The position numbers were made by a program, and so were the translations under genes. Below are positions 17,880-27,255 of a stretch of DNA of 64,000 nucleotides, one piece after another (position 1 is the stretch's first letter; every line of letters starts with the position of its first letter). This stretch comes from Saprospirales bacterium (GTDB lineage Bacteria; Bacteroidota; Bacteroidia; Chitinophagales; Saprospiraceae). The stretch lies in the NCBI GenBank assembly GCA_016711045.1, contig JADJTT010000011.1, forward strand, positions 124,001-188,000, read 5' to 3'. The notes below the pieces were generated by a model. It searched no databases and had not been told where the DNA came from. It worked only from the letters and a program-made list of their open reading frames with translations.

Positions 17880-19151
17880 ATGAAACAGCTTATTACGCTC
17901 TTCACACTGACCTTCACCTTCCCATTATTCGCTCAGGATTGTTTGCCTGATTGGGACTATTTCAGGGAAATTACGATCGATAATACCCAGGGAGGTAATT
18001 TCACTGATTTTCAGGTCAAATTGGAAGTAAACACGTCTATCCTTGTTTCGGCAGGTAAATTGAATGCCGACGGCGCTGATCTCCGATTTACCGATCCCGA
18101 CTGCAATTTGCTTTACTATTTCATGGACAGCGTAGCGACCAATCCCGCTAATGTCATATGGGTAAAAATCCCCTTCCTGGCAGCAGGCAGCACAGAAACC
18201 ATTCGCGTTTATTACGGAAATCCGGATGCAACGCCCTATTCCAACGGAGACAGCACATTCGTGTTTTTCGATGATTTTGAATCGGGTACCGTAGATCCTG
18301 GCAAATGGGATCCCGTAGGTGGATACGCCACACTGGAGGTAGTCGACGGCGTGTTGAATTATGCCAGTAACGGCTCGATTCCTGGGCCCCGGTTTAAATT
18401 TGTTCGAACTGTACCTTCATTCACTGAACCAATGATCTTTGAATTTGCCGCAGAGATTCAAAACACCAACGGTTTTGGTTTCAGTAGTTCAGATGTCGCT
18501 TTGGAACGCATTATTTTCCGACAGTCATCCTTTGGATTTGATACACTTAATCAGGTAGCCTTTCTGCAAGACACTATCGATAATGGATATCAGGTAAACG
18601 GTCTATACCCTTTTATTCGCTACCCCATACAACTCATGCAGGATGCTGCCATACTGGCGGGTATCAATGCACAGAATCATTTACAAACCAATTATTTCGG
18701 TAATCTTTCCAATGGATCCGTCAGCACCGATCCCTACGAACTGGTAGAAGTTCAAATGACTGGATTTCACTTTATCTTGTCGAGTTTCCTGCAAAACAAC
18801 ACGATCTTTCTCGATTATTTGCGCGTGCGCAAACCTGCCCTTAATCCCCCTGTCGCCACGGTTGGTTCCGAACAGGAAAATCCAGCCATCAACTCCGCTT
18901 TTGAGCTTGCCCCCGCAGGAAGCATCCTGCTGTTTCCCAATCCGGCCAAAGAACTGGTGCAGATCATAAGCCAATTGACAGAGCCGCTGGAAGTTACCTT
19001 CTTCAATAGCTTCGGGCAGCCGGTCTATCAAGGCCGGGATACGCAATCGATCCAATTGGGAAACCTGCCTTCAGGACCGTATTGGGTGGTAGTACGTCGT
19101 TTGAAAGACCAGGTGGTAGTCCATGCATCGCGTTTGTTGGTAGAGAATTAA
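17880..19151 (+). CDS. T9SS cargo protein with DUF2341-like domain
   Basis: The protein has 423 residues: a signal peptide (1-18, ending LFAQ), then a DUF2341-like segment (about 22-150: WDYFREITIDNT...ADLRFTDPD...IRVYYGNPDA). A concanavalin-like beta region follows (FFDDFESGTVDPGKWDPVGG). It ends in a C-terminal type A sorting domain (about 345-423) with LFPNPAKE and SGPYWVVVRR. The sorting domain directs the protein through the T9SS to the cell surface or medium. DUF2341 is common in surface carbohydrate-binding proteins, so polysaccharide binding is possible but not shown. The ATG at 17880 gives a clean signal peptide. Confidence 0.85.
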   Translation: MKQLITLFTLTFTFPLFAQDCLPDWDYFREITIDNTQGGNFTDFQVKLEVNTSILVSAGKLNADGADLRFTDPDCNLLYYFMDSVATNPANVIWVKIPFLAAGSTETIRVYYGNPDATPYSNGDSTFVFFDDFESGTVDPGKWDPVGGYATLEVVDGVLNYASNGSIPGPRFKFVRTVPSFTEPMIFEFAAEIQNTNGFGFSSSDVALERIIFRQSSFGFDTLNQVAFLQDTIDNGYQVNGLYPFIRYPIQLMQDAAILAGINAQNHLQTNYFGNLSNGSVSTDPYELVEVQMTGFHFILSSFLQNNTIFLDYLRVRKPALNPPVATVGSEQENPAINSAFELAPAGSILLFPNPAKELVQIISQLTEPLEVTFFNSFGQPVYQGRDTQSIQLGNLPSGPYWVVVRRLKDQVVVHASRLLVEN

Positions 19152-19165
19152 CTCAAAAGATCTCC

Positions 19166-19672
19166 CTACCAATTCGTAAACGCCGCGGTAAAAATATCCT
19201 CCACCAGTTGAGTCGTGATGGTTTGGATGAGTTCATCCTGCACGTCGAAGAGGTTTTGGTCGCTGGGAAATTCGGAATAGAAGCTCTTGTTGATCTTGGT
19301 GACGCGTTTCTTCTCGTCGGGTTCGCGGTTATTGATATATTCGACGGAAACGCCGATAGTGAGGCGGTTGAAAGCGACTTGTTCCCCGGGTTGAGGGGCT
19401 TCGGAGGTCACGTTAAACGTAGAAATGGCGCCGGTGAACTCCACATCGGGATCGGTATCGCTATAGATGAGTCGCGACTCGTTGCGGATCTTGTCTTTGA
19501 GCCGCTCGGTGAAATCGGGAGCCAGTGTAGGGGTGGCGTTGGGCGAACGGTTTTCAAACGGAGCCACGTAGAACGTACTGATCGTCGGATCAATGGAAAT
19601 GCCCCGAAAGGAGTAGCAGTTTTGGAAGAACAGCACGCTCCCAAGCAGCAATATGGTTATCCAGTTTTTCAT
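19166..19672 (-). CDS. lptE: LptE-like LPS assembly lipoprotein
   Basis: From the ATG at 19672 the protein has 168 residues. The lipoprotein signal MKNWITILLLGSVLFFQNC places the lipidated Cys at 19; the in-frame ATG six codons upstream would spoil it. The region YSFRGISIDPTISTFYVAPFENRS...LAPDFTERLKDKIRNESRL is characteristic of Bacteroidota LptE, the lipoprotein that plugs LptD during lipopolysaccharide insertion in the outer membrane. It lies downstream of pyrG on the same strand, separated by the duplicated pyrG tail. It ends 14 bp from the convergent T9SS gene. Confidence 0.8.
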   Translation of the reverse strand: MKNWITILLLGSVLFFQNCYSFRGISIDPTISTFYVAPFENRSPNATPTLAPDFTERLKDKIRNESRLIYSDTDPDVEFTGAISTFNVTSEAPQPGEQVAFNRLTIGVSVEYINNREPDEKKRVTKINKSFYSEFPSDQNLFDVQDELIQTITTQLVEDIFTAAFTNW

Positions 19673-19700
19673 ATCAGTGTAACGAACCAACTTTCATTTT

Positions 19701-19977
19701 CGATATAGCCGGCCTCCGACCGGCTATATCATCCTATTATTCTGCACTCGATTTTTTGTTCTCCATGCATGCCTGCACAAGCATAGCAAATACATTTTTC
19801 GATATAGCCGGCTGCAGGCCGGCTATATCATCCTATCATTCTGCACTCGATTTTTGTTTTCCATGCATGCCTGCACAAGCATAGCAAATACATTTTTCGA
19901 TATAGCCGGCTGCAGGCCGGCTATATCATCCTATTATTCTGCACTCGATTTTTTGTTTTCCATGCATGCCTGCACAA
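19701..19977. repeat. Tandem repeat of the pyrG 3' end plus its hairpin (2.8 copies, ~98 bp)
   Basis: Units begin at 19701, 19800 and 19898 (periods 99 and 98). Each holds a palindrome GATATAGCCGGC-loop-GCCGGCTATATC, followed on the minus strand by the last ~14 codons of pyrG including its stop. The third unit is the functional gene end; it diverges after 19977 where the duplicated part stops. Copies 1 and 2 are therefore tandem duplicates of the pyrG terminus and terminator hairpin. Confidence 0.9.
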
Positions 19978-21556
19978 ATGATACGAAGAGCGGGTGCGGA
20001 TTTTCCACGGTGCTTTTCAGTTCGGGATGGAACTGTACTCCGAGGAACCAGGGATGTCCTTTCAATTCGACGATTTCCACCAGGCCTGATTCGGGGTTTA
20101 GGCCGGAAGCTACCAGGCCGTTTTTCTCCATTTGTTCGAGGTACGCATTATTGAACTCATAGCGATGGCGGTGGCGTTCACTAATTTTAACGTGTTTGTA
20201 GGCCCGGGCTGCCAGGGTTTGCCGTTTGATCTCGCAATCGTAGGCGCCCAGGCGCATGGTTCCGCCTTTGGTCTTGATCTTTTTCTGATCCGGCATCATA
20301 TCGATCACCGGGTGGGGCGTTTTGGGCGTCACTTCTGTGGAAGAAGCCTCTTCCAGTCCCATCACATTCCGGGCAAATTCCACCACCGCTGTCTGCATAC
20401 CGAGGCAGATACCGAAGAAAGGTATCTTGTTTTCCCGCACATAGCGGATAGCCTGGATCTTACCTTCGATGCCCCGCTCTCCAAAGCCGGGTGCGACGAG
20501 GATACCGTCGAGGCCCTTGATCCGTTTTTCGACTGCTTCGAAATCGGTCTCCAACTGTTCGGAATGAATGGGCACCACTTCTACCCGGCATTCGTTGACG
20601 GCGCCGGCGTGCACGAAGCTTTCGTAGATGGATTTATAGGCATCCTGCAATTCGTTGTACTTGCCCACCAGGCCGATCCGGACAAAGTGAAGCGGGTTTT
20701 TCAATTTACCCAGGAAGTTTTTCCAGGTACGCATATCCGGTTCGCGGCGGTCGGGCAAGCGCATTTTCGAGATAACGGTGGCGTCGAGCCGTTCTTTGAG
20801 CATGAGTAGGGGCACGTCATAGATCGTTTCGGCGTCGATGGCTTCGATAACCGAGCTGACTTCCACATTGCAGAACAGGGCCAGTTTGCGGCGAATATCC
20901 ATGGTGATCGGATATTCGGTGCGGCAGACCAGGATATCGGGTTGGATTCCGGTATTGAGTAATTCTTTAACCGAGTGCTGTGTCGGCTTGGTTTTCAGCT
21001 CTTTAGCCGCCTTCAGGTAGGGAATGAGGGTCAGATGGATGACCAGGCAATTATCGGCGCCCAGTTCCCAGCGCATTTGGCGCAGGGCCTCCATGTAGGG
21101 AAGCGATTCGATATCGCCGACTGTGCCGCCCAGCTCCGTAATTACGATGTCATAATCATTGTTGGTGCCCAGCAACTGTGCCCGGCGTTTGATCTCGTCG
21201 GTGATGTGGGGCACGACCTGCACCGTGTGGCCCAGGTAATCGCCTGCCCGTTCTTTTTCGATGACGGTCAGGTAGATACGTCCCGTAGTCACATTGTTGG
21301 CCTGGGAGGTAGGCGTATTGAGAAAACGCTCGTAATGGCCCAGGTCCAGGTCGGTTTCAGCGCCGTCGTCGGTGACGTAGCACTCGCCGTGTTCGTAGGG
21401 GTTGAGGGTGCCGGGGTCAACGTTGATATAGGGGTCGAATTTTTGAATGGTCACAGAGAAGCCCCGTGCCTGGAGGAGTTTGGCCAGGGATGCCGAAATA
21501 ATGCCTTTACCGAGAGAGGAGGAAACACCGCCCGTAACAAAAATATATTTACTCAT
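19934..21556 (-). CDS. pyrG: CTP synthase
   Basis: The protein has 540 residues, the normal length, from the ATG at 21556 (MSKYIFVTGGVSSSLGKG). Longer in-frame starts upstream give a sequence unlike the family. It makes CTP from UTP, ATP and glutamine in the cytoplasm. The synthetase domain shows GGVSSSLGKG, KFDPYINVDPGTLNP and ELGGTVGDIES. The glutaminase domain carries the oxyanion/nucleophile motif FFGICLGMQ and the HPE motif in GVQFHPEL. The final ~14 codons have been copied twice downstream as a tandem repeat. LptE follows on the same strand. Confidence 0.97.
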   Translation of the reverse strand: MSKYIFVTGGVSSSLGKGIISASLAKLLQARGFSVTIQKFDPYINVDPGTLNPYEHGECYVTDDGAETDLDLGHYERFLNTPTSQANNVTTGRIYLTVIEKERAGDYLGHTVQVVPHITDEIKRRAQLLGTNNDYDIVITELGGTVGDIESLPYMEALRQMRWELGADNCLVIHLTLIPYLKAAKELKTKPTQHSVKELLNTGIQPDILVCRTEYPITMDIRRKLALFCNVEVSSVIEAIDAETIYDVPLLMLKERLDATVISKMRLPDRREPDMRTWKNFLGKLKNPLHFVRIGLVGKYNELQDAYKSIYESFVHAGAVNECRVEVVPIHSEQLETDFEAVEKRIKGLDGILVAPGFGERGIEGKIQAIRYVRENKIPFFGICLGMQTAVVEFARNVMGLEEASSTEVTPKTPHPVIDMMPDQKKIKTKGGTMRLGAYDCEIKRQTLAARAYKHVKISERHRHRYEFNNAYLEQMEKNGLVASGLNPESGLVEIVELKGHPWFLGVQFHPELKSTVENPHPLFVSFVQACMENKKSSAE

Positions 21557-21819
21557 AGAATGCTGGATTTTAGAGAGGAGAAGCCTCCTTTCCGCTTGTG
21601 CTGTTACGGGACATAAAGGTACGAAAGGTTTTGGGAAAAGGATTTTTTTGGGCGTGGAAAAGTCCTTCTTTTTCGGGTACAATGTTTATCCAGAAAGCTT
21701 CCTTAACCGTGAGTTAACATTCTTTACCAAAAATTAATACCAGACTTACACAGGGTTTAACTGTGAAGGCTTCCTTTGCGACAGCTTTTGCGAATTACAA
21801 AATAGAAAAAAAGTAAAGA

Positions 21820-23247
21820 ATGAAAAACTTCAAATTTTTGCTGCTTTTACTCCTGCCCTTTGTGGCGGTGGTTTCGTTTACCGCTTGTGGGGATGACCCA
21901 ATCGTAGAACCCCCGGTAGACAAATCCACTTTGTACGAAGCATCCTCGTTCAACCTGATCTGTGCGGACTCCACGCATGCAACCGCCAAGATCGTAACGG
22001 TAACGCATCGTGGCGAAGGTACAGGTACGATTACCTGGACCAAAGACAATGCGTATGTATTGAATGGTCTTGTGTTTGTCAACGAAGGCCAAACCCTGAC
22101 GATTGAAGCGGGTACGATTATCAAAGGAAAATCCGGCCAGGGCGAGAATGCCGCTGCACTGATCGTGGCGCGTGGCGCACGCATCATTGCAGAAGGTACG
22201 GCTGCTGATCCGATCATTTTCACCTCCGAAGCAGACCCTGTTTTCCGCAAGCCGGACGGTTCCTACTGCTCGGGAGGCGGTTTGTCGGCCTCGACGAGAG
22301 GTCTGTGGGGCGGTCTAATCGTACTGGGCAAAGCCGGCCTGAACTCCACCCCGGGCGAAACAGCTATCGAAGGGATCCCGACAACGGAGCCACGCGGTTT
22401 GTACGGTGGGTCTGATGATGCCGACAACTCCGGTTCGCTCAAATACATTTCCATCCGTCACGGTGGTACCGACATCGGCGCCGGTAACGAGATCAACGGT
22501 TTGTCGCTGGGTGGTGTCGGTAGCGGCACGACGATCGATTATGTAGAAGTTTTCGCCAACGCCGACGACGGTTTTGAATACTTCGGCGGCACGGTCCAAA
22601 CCAAGCACCTGGTTTCCGCATTCTGCGGCGACGACGGTATGGACTACGATGAAGGATGGCGCGGGAAAGGCCAATTCTGGTTCGTATTCCAGGACAACGA
22701 TGCCGACCGCGGCGGTGAGCACGACGGTGGCACCAACCCGGAAGACGGTATGCCCTACGCTACGCCTGTCATCTACAACGCCTCCTACCGTGGCTCGGGT
22801 TCAGCCAACGGCAAGCGCGCAGTGACCTTCCGCGATAACGCCGGTGGTGAATACCACAACTCCATCTTCTGGAGCTACGGTCGTGGCGTAGACATTGAAT
22901 ACCTCGAGGGACAGTGCTCGTACAACCAGTGGGGTGATGGCAGCCTGAAGTTTGAGCACAACGTGCTTTATGATATCGCCGGCAGTGAATTCGTAATCCG
23001 TGCAGAAAGCGGCACGCTTCCTGCTACCGCACAAACCGATGCCGATGCCTATTTTGCCGACAAAGGCAACAAAATAGCCACCGATGCACCGGTTGATAGC
23101 AACTATGGTCCCATTAATGACGCAGTTTCGGGCCCGTTCTCGACTACTACCGATGCGTTTTTCACCAACACAACTTACAAAGGCGCCTTTGCTCCAGGCG
23201 TAGACCGCTGGACGAAGGGTTGGGCCCGTTTGGAAGATGAATTGTAA
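21820..23247 (+). CDS. Surface lipoprotein with right-handed beta-helix
   Basis: The protein has 475 residues. The lipoprotein signal ends VVSFTAC (Cys23), followed by GDDP, an acidic stretch typical of lipoproteins exported to the surface in Bacteroidota. Repeated Gly/Asn/Asp-rich beta segments (GTIIKGKSGQGENAAALIVARGARIIAEG, SLKYISIRHGG, TIDYVEVFANADDGFEYFGG) indicate a parallel beta-helix. It precedes a TonB-dependent receptor by 124 bp with a hairpin between. Such lipoprotein-receptor pairs are frequent in this phylum and imply a shared, unidentified ligand. Acidic Asp/Asn loops could bind calcium. Confidence 0.8.
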   Translation: MKNFKFLLLLLLPFVAVVSFTACGDDPIVEPPVDKSTLYEASSFNLICADSTHATAKIVTVTHRGEGTGTITWTKDNAYVLNGLVFVNEGQTLTIEAGTIIKGKSGQGENAAALIVARGARIIAEGTAADPIIFTSEADPVFRKPDGSYCSGGGLSASTRGLWGGLIVLGKAGLNSTPGETAIEGIPTTEPRGLYGGSDDADNSGSLKYISIRHGGTDIGAGNEINGLSLGGVGSGTTIDYVEVFANADDGFEYFGGTVQTKHLVSAFCGDDGMDYDEGWRGKGQFWFVFQDNDADRGGEHDGGTNPEDGMPYATPVIYNASYRGSGSANGKRAVTFRDNAGGEYHNSIFWSYGRGVDIEYLEGQCSYNQWGDGSLKFEHNVLYDIAGSEFVIRAESGTLPATAQTDADAYFADKGNKIATDAPVDSNYGPINDAVSGPFSTTTDAFFTNTTYKGAFAPGVDRWTKGWARLEDEL

Positions 23248-23275
23248 TCAACCCACATATTATTCCTTTTAGACT

Positions 23276-23309
23276 GGAAAGCACCTCCGCCTGAACGGAG
23301 GTGCTTTCC
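23276..23309 (+). terminator. Hairpin after the beta-helix lipoprotein gene
   Basis: A 14-bp perfect stem (GGAAAGCACCTCCG with its complement, loop CCTGAA) lies between the lipoprotein and the TonB receptor. It lacks a T-run, so it could reduce read-through or stabilise the upstream mRNA rather than stop transcription. Confidence 0.6.
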
Positions 23310-23371
23310 TCATGATTAGCAAAAGCAGCAAAATGACGACTAACTTTTTTCATTCTAATTCCCACTTACGC

Positions 23372-25030
23372 ATGAGAACTTTATTTTCATTCTTCTTTTT
23401 CTTGTTTGCCGGAGCCTTACTCGCTCAAACCGGTACGGTACGTGGCAAGATCATCGACGATGCCTCAGGTATGGAATTGATCGGCGCTACCGTCATGTTG
23501 CAAGACTCGGAGGTTGGAACCGTTACCGACCTCGATGGTACGTTTACGATGGAACTGCCCGCAGGGATGCACATTCTCCAGGTTTCCTACGTTTCCTATG
23601 CCACCCGGTTGATTGAAGATGTAGAAATTAAACCCGGGGATGTGACAGTGTTGGGGGAGATCCGCCTGTCGGAAGAACTGGTAGAGATCGCCACGGTAGT
23701 CGTTTCTGCCCGGGCCATCCAAACCAGTGAAACGGCGATCCAAACCTTGCAACGCAAGGGGATCAACACCATTGACGGCATTTCCAGCCAGGCGTTCAAT
23801 GTACGTGGAGACGGTACGGCAGCTGCAGCGTTAAAACGCGTGACCGGCCTCTCGGTGGAAGGCGGCAAATATGTATATGTGCGGGGACTCGGCGACCGCT
23901 ACAGCAAAACCACCCTCAATGGCGCTAATATCCCAGGTTTGGATCCCGACAAGAATACCGTCCAAATGGACCTATTTCCGTCCAACCTGATCGACAATAT
24001 TATCGTATACAAGAATTTCACTCCAGACCTTCCCGGTGATTTCAGCGGTGGGTTGGTGAATATCAACACCAAAGACTTTCCGGAAGACTTCACCATGCAG
24101 GTTCGCCTTAGTGCAGGGTATAATCCCAACACCAACTTCAACAAAGATTTTCTGACCTATAAAGGCAGCTCCACCGATTGGTTGGGCTACGACAACGGGG
24201 TGCGCAATTTTCCGCAACAACTGACCCAAGGTCTCCCTTCCCAAACCGAGGTGATCATGAATGCCAGTTTGGGTAACTACGACCCGGCCAAAAAAGTAAC
24301 GGATGCCACACTGGCTATGAACAACATCCTCGAGCCGGTAGCTCAAGCTCCGGCGACCGATTACAACTTCTCGATCTCTTTGGGTAATCAAAAGAAGATG
24401 GGCAGCGGCGAAGGCGCATTCGGCTATGTGGCCAGCCTCACCTACGATCAAAGCTATACCGGCTATTCGGGAGGGACCACCGGCCGTTACAAAAACACCT
24501 CCCCTTCTGGCGCCCCTGAATCCCTCAATGTGGAGCGCCTGCTCAACGACAACCGCTATTCCAATGCCGTTCTGATCGGCGGGATGCTGAGCGGATCATT
24601 TAAATTTAACCTCGCCAACAAGATCAGCCTTAACCTGATCCGCAACCAATCGGGGCAATCGGACGCCCGTTTTCAGGAAGGCCGCGTATTTGGCTCTTCC
24701 GTGGATGGCGCCTACCAGGAGCGCACCCTGGCCTACGAACAGCGCGCCCTGACCTCCGGGCAGATCCTGGGCAGTCATGCCCTCGTCAACAACAAGTTCC
24801 GGATCAATTGGTCTTCCTCCTATACGATCTCTCAAATGTTGCAGCCCGACCTGCGCTTTGTGAACAACTTTGTCGACACCATTGCCGGCAAACCCACACC
24901 GATCATCGACCCGGCCGAAGATATTCCGCCTACCCGTTTCCGCCGTTCCATGAACGAGATCAACTGGGATAATCACCTCGACCTGGCGTACAATTTCCGC
25001 CAGTGGAGCGGTGAGAATGCCTTCTATTAA
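23372..25030 (+). CDS. TonB-dependent receptor, N-terminal part (frameshifted)
   Basis: The N-terminal part of an outer-membrane receptor reads from the ATG at 23372, which gives the signal peptide MRTLFSFFFFLFAGALLAQ. A carboxypeptidase-D-like domain follows (about 22-105, VRGKIIDDASGMELIGATV). The plug comes next (TLNGANIPGLDPDKNTVQMDLFP, YVRGLGDRYSKTTLNG) and then the first half of the barrel. The frame closes at TAA 25028-25030, in the middle of the barrel. The barrel continues at once in another frame from about 25011. Removing one T near 25022-25024 would restore one ~950-residue protein. A sequencing error, a recent mutation or a frameshift signal are all possible. It pairs with the lipoprotein upstream. 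Confidence 0.85.
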   Translation: MRTLFSFFFFLFAGALLAQTGTVRGKIIDDASGMELIGATVMLQDSEVGTVTDLDGTFTMELPAGMHILQVSYVSYATRLIEDVEIKPGDVTVLGEIRLSEELVEIATVVVSARAIQTSETAIQTLQRKGINTIDGISSQAFNVRGDGTAAAALKRVTGLSVEGGKYVYVRGLGDRYSKTTLNGANIPGLDPDKNTVQMDLFPSNLIDNIIVYKNFTPDLPGDFSGGLVNINTKDFPEDFTMQVRLSAGYNPNTNFNKDFLTYKGSSTDWLGYDNGVRNFPQQLTQGLPSQTEVIMNASLGNYDPAKKVTDATLAMNNILEPVAQAPATDYNFSISLGNQKKMGSGEGAFGYVASLTYDQSYTGYSGGTTGRYKNTSPSGAPESLNVERLLNDNRYSNAVLIGGMLSGSFKFNLANKISLNLIRNQSGQSDARFQEGRVFGSSVDGAYQERTLAYEQRALTSGQILGSHALVNNKFRINWSSSYTISQMLQPDLRFVNNFVDTIAGKPTPIIDPAEDIPPTRFRRSMNEINWDNHLDLAYNFRQWSGENAFY

Positions 25031-26231
25031 ATTTGGGGGCGCCTTTCTGACCAAGCAACGGGAATTTCGCGATACGCTTTACCGGTATATGAACCCCAAC
25101 GCCGGTAACGTAGGTGGTTTCTCCAATTTTGTGACCACCCAAAATGTCTGGGTTTGGACACCTGAACAAGAATATACCCAAGGCGTATTTCTGCAAGATT
25201 TTACCGAAGCCCGGAACCAGTACGACTCCAAAATGAACATCATGGCCGCATATGCCATGACCGAGCTGCCGCTTACTAACCGGCTGAAAAGCATCTTTGG
25301 GGTACGCGTAGAAAAAACAGACCTCTTTTTTACCAGCTTTGACCCGGGTAAAAACCTCAACAATACGAAAATCATCGACAGTATCGACCCCCTGCCTTCA
25401 GGCGCCTTGATCTATGAAGTGATCAAAAATAAAATGAACCTGCGTGGTTCCTACAGCCGTACCGTAGCCCGTCCCACTTTCCGGGAAGCAGCGCCGGTAG
25501 CCCTGTTCGACGTGGTCAACAACGCCATCATCATCGGTAATCCCAACCTGGAACGCACCCTGATCGACAACATCGATTTCCGGTGGGAGTATTTTCACAA
25601 GCCAGGCCAGGTAGTTTCATTCAGCTTGTTCTACAAAGCATTCCAAAACCCCATCGAGCTGGTCTTCTCTCCCCTCGCCCCCAACAAGGAATGGCAATAC
25701 CAAAACGTATCCAAAGGCGCCGCTTATGGCTTGGAATTTGAAGTGCAGAAAAGCCTTGACTTCATTCCGGTACTCGATGACTTTACGGTGGGCACGAACC
25801 TAACTATTGTGCGTTCCGAAGTAGATATTCCCGCCAACGAATTGGCGGCACGTCAAAAACTGGATCCGAATGCATCGGCTACGCGTCCGCTGTTCAACCA
25901 ATCACCTTACATTGTGAACGGATTTATCCAGTACCTCAATAAGGCTTCGGGAACCACAGCCAATGTAAGCTACAACGTACAAGGCCCGCGCTTGAAGGTC
26001 GTTTCGCTGATCGGTACGCCCGATGTGTTTGAGCAGCCCTTCCATGCACTGGATTTCAAAATATCCCAGCGCATTGGCAAAGGATTCTCGGCCAGCTTCA
26101 CGGCGAATAACATCCTGAATTCACAGTTTCGCGAAACGCAAACCTACCGGGACGTGGATTACATTTTCCAGGGACGTTTTCCGGGAAGGAGTTTCGCCCT
26201 GGGGTTGAGCTATATGCTTGGCCAGAATTAA
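25011..26231 (+). CDS. TonB-dependent receptor, C-terminal part (after frameshift)
   Basis: The 400-odd residues continue the beta-barrel of the preceding frame. The join reads ...WSGEN/PSIKFGGAFL, as expected within one barrel. Later barrel features are intact: TELPLTNRLKSIFGVRVEKTDLFF, SRTVARPTFREAAP, a TonB-receptor hallmark near the end of the barrel (GNPNLERTLIDNIDFRWEYF), and the terminal strand ending ALGLSYMLGQN. No stop or deletion is seen, so the break looks recent or artefactual. It has no credible start of its own: GTG 25011 has no upstream signals and no signal peptide. Confidence 0.82.
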   Translation: MRMPSIKFGGAFLTKQREFRDTLYRYMNPNAGNVGGFSNFVTTQNVWVWTPEQEYTQGVFLQDFTEARNQYDSKMNIMAAYAMTELPLTNRLKSIFGVRVEKTDLFFTSFDPGKNLNNTKIIDSIDPLPSGALIYEVIKNKMNLRGSYSRTVARPTFREAAPVALFDVVNNAIIIGNPNLERTLIDNIDFRWEYFHKPGQVVSFSLFYKAFQNPIELVFSPLAPNKEWQYQNVSKGAAYGLEFEVQKSLDFIPVLDDFTVGTNLTIVRSEVDIPANELAARQKLDPNASATRPLFNQSPYIVNGFIQYLNKASGTTANVSYNVQGPRLKVVSLIGTPDVFEQPFHALDFKISQRIGKGFSASFTANNILNSQFRETQTYRDVDYIFQGRFPGRSFALGLSYMLGQN

Positions 26232-26236
26232 TATGC

Positions 26237-26280
26237 TTTTCAGGCGAAGACCTGGCACTGGCCAGGTCTTCGCCTGAAAA
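26237..26280. terminator. Strong bidirectional hairpin terminator
   Basis: A 20-bp perfect stem (26237-26256 with 26261-26280, loop ACTG) has T- and A-runs at its base. It lies 6 bp after the receptor stop codon, between convergent genes. Confidence 0.85.
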
Positions 26281-26286
26281 AACAAG

Positions 26287-26310
26287 GGAGATCCCGGTTA
26301 CTGGATCTCC
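26287..26310. terminator. Second hairpin of the convergent pair
   Basis: The stem GGAGATCC/GGATCTCC (8-base loop) lies just beyond the first terminator, with CCCTTTT on one side and an A-run on the other. It probably serves the aspartyl protease gene on the minus strand. Confidence 0.5.
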
Positions 26311-26346
26311 CCCTTTTAAGCTGCTTTTGCGAATACAGCGTTATCT

Positions 26347-27255
26347 TTATTGGCTCCACTTGTAGATCCGTTGGGCGCCATAATCGATCGACCATTTCCC
26401 TCCTTTTAAAAAGGGGAAGCCCAGGAGCCCGTCGATGGAATGATCGAGGTCCGAGCGAAGTTGGGACAAGTCGAGCAACCAGTATTCCTGGCCCTGTTTT
26501 TCGGGTCCTAGCCCATTGATGTCTACCGGAGCTTGCACCACAGTTGTCTTTCTGATCTTCCGGTCTACCCCCCGCACTTGCTTCTGTTTCGAGTTTTTAG
26601 TTTGATAAGGTTTCCCCAGGTGTTTATTGAGCACATTGGCGCCCGCCCCCGTGTCTACCCCTAATGATATCGTCCGTTTTCCAAGTTGGGCCTCTACTAC
26701 CGGGATATGATTGACCAGGTGAAAAGGGAAAAATGCATCGCCTCTTACATCCATCGAAGAGGCAAATTCCGGAAGAAAGGTAATCGTTTGGTTGGGATAA
26801 TCCAATACGATCTCCATTTTCCGGAGTACCTCATACCCGATCAACCCGTCAATTTCACATAATAGCCGTTTTTCCAAATAGCTCAGGTCGATCTTATAGG
26901 CTTTTAATTGGTAAAACTGCACGTTACCCAACCGGAATTGACCTACCTCCGTTTCTTCTACGGCCATAGAGCCCGTCACGCCCCTGCCCTCCAATTCGCT
27001 TTCCCCTTGAGGTAGCTGGTTGATTACCAGCCCTGGCGCTCCGGTATCCAATACATAGGTTCCCGGTATGCCATCGAGTGTGGCTTTTACCAATATCAAT
27101 CCCGACCGGACATCAAACCCGACCGAACTTTCCTGAAACACAAAATTTCGATTTTCCTGGGTCGTAAAATCTACATCTACCAGCGCAATAGGCGGTTGAG
27201 CGATTGCCTCCAAAACCACCAGCAAGCTTCCCAGCATGGTCATCCATCCTTTCAT
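26347..27255 (-). CDS. Exported aspartyl protease-like protein with two DTG sites
   Basis: The protein has 302 residues with a signal peptide (1-20, ending EAIAQ). It contains two retropepsin-like halves, each with the catalytic triad-type motif DTG: YVLDTGAPGLVIN (Asp70) and LGVDTGAGANVLN (Asp201). Each is followed by the matching hydrophobic-Gly element, IDGLIGYEVL (about 136-145) and IDGLLGFPFL near the end. Pepsin-like enzymes place one Asp from each half in a single active site, so the protein may be active as a monomer, unlike retroviral proteases, which dimerise. It is transcribed alone, away from the next TonB receptor. Substrate unknown. Confidence 0.82.
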   Translation of the reverse strand: MKGWMTMLGSLLVVLEAIAQPPIALVDVDFTTQENRNFVFQESSVGFDVRSGLILVKATLDGIPGTYVLDTGAPGLVINQLPQGESELEGRGVTGSMAVEETEVGQFRLGNVQFYQLKAYKIDLSYLEKRLLCEIDGLIGYEVLRKMEIVLDYPNQTITFLPEFASSMDVRGDAFFPFHLVNHIPVVEAQLGKRTISLGVDTGAGANVLNKHLGKPYQTKNSKQKQVRGVDRKIRKTTVVQAPVDINGLGPEKQGQEYWLLDLSQLRSDLDHSIDGLLGFPFLKGGKWSIDYGAQRIYKWSQ

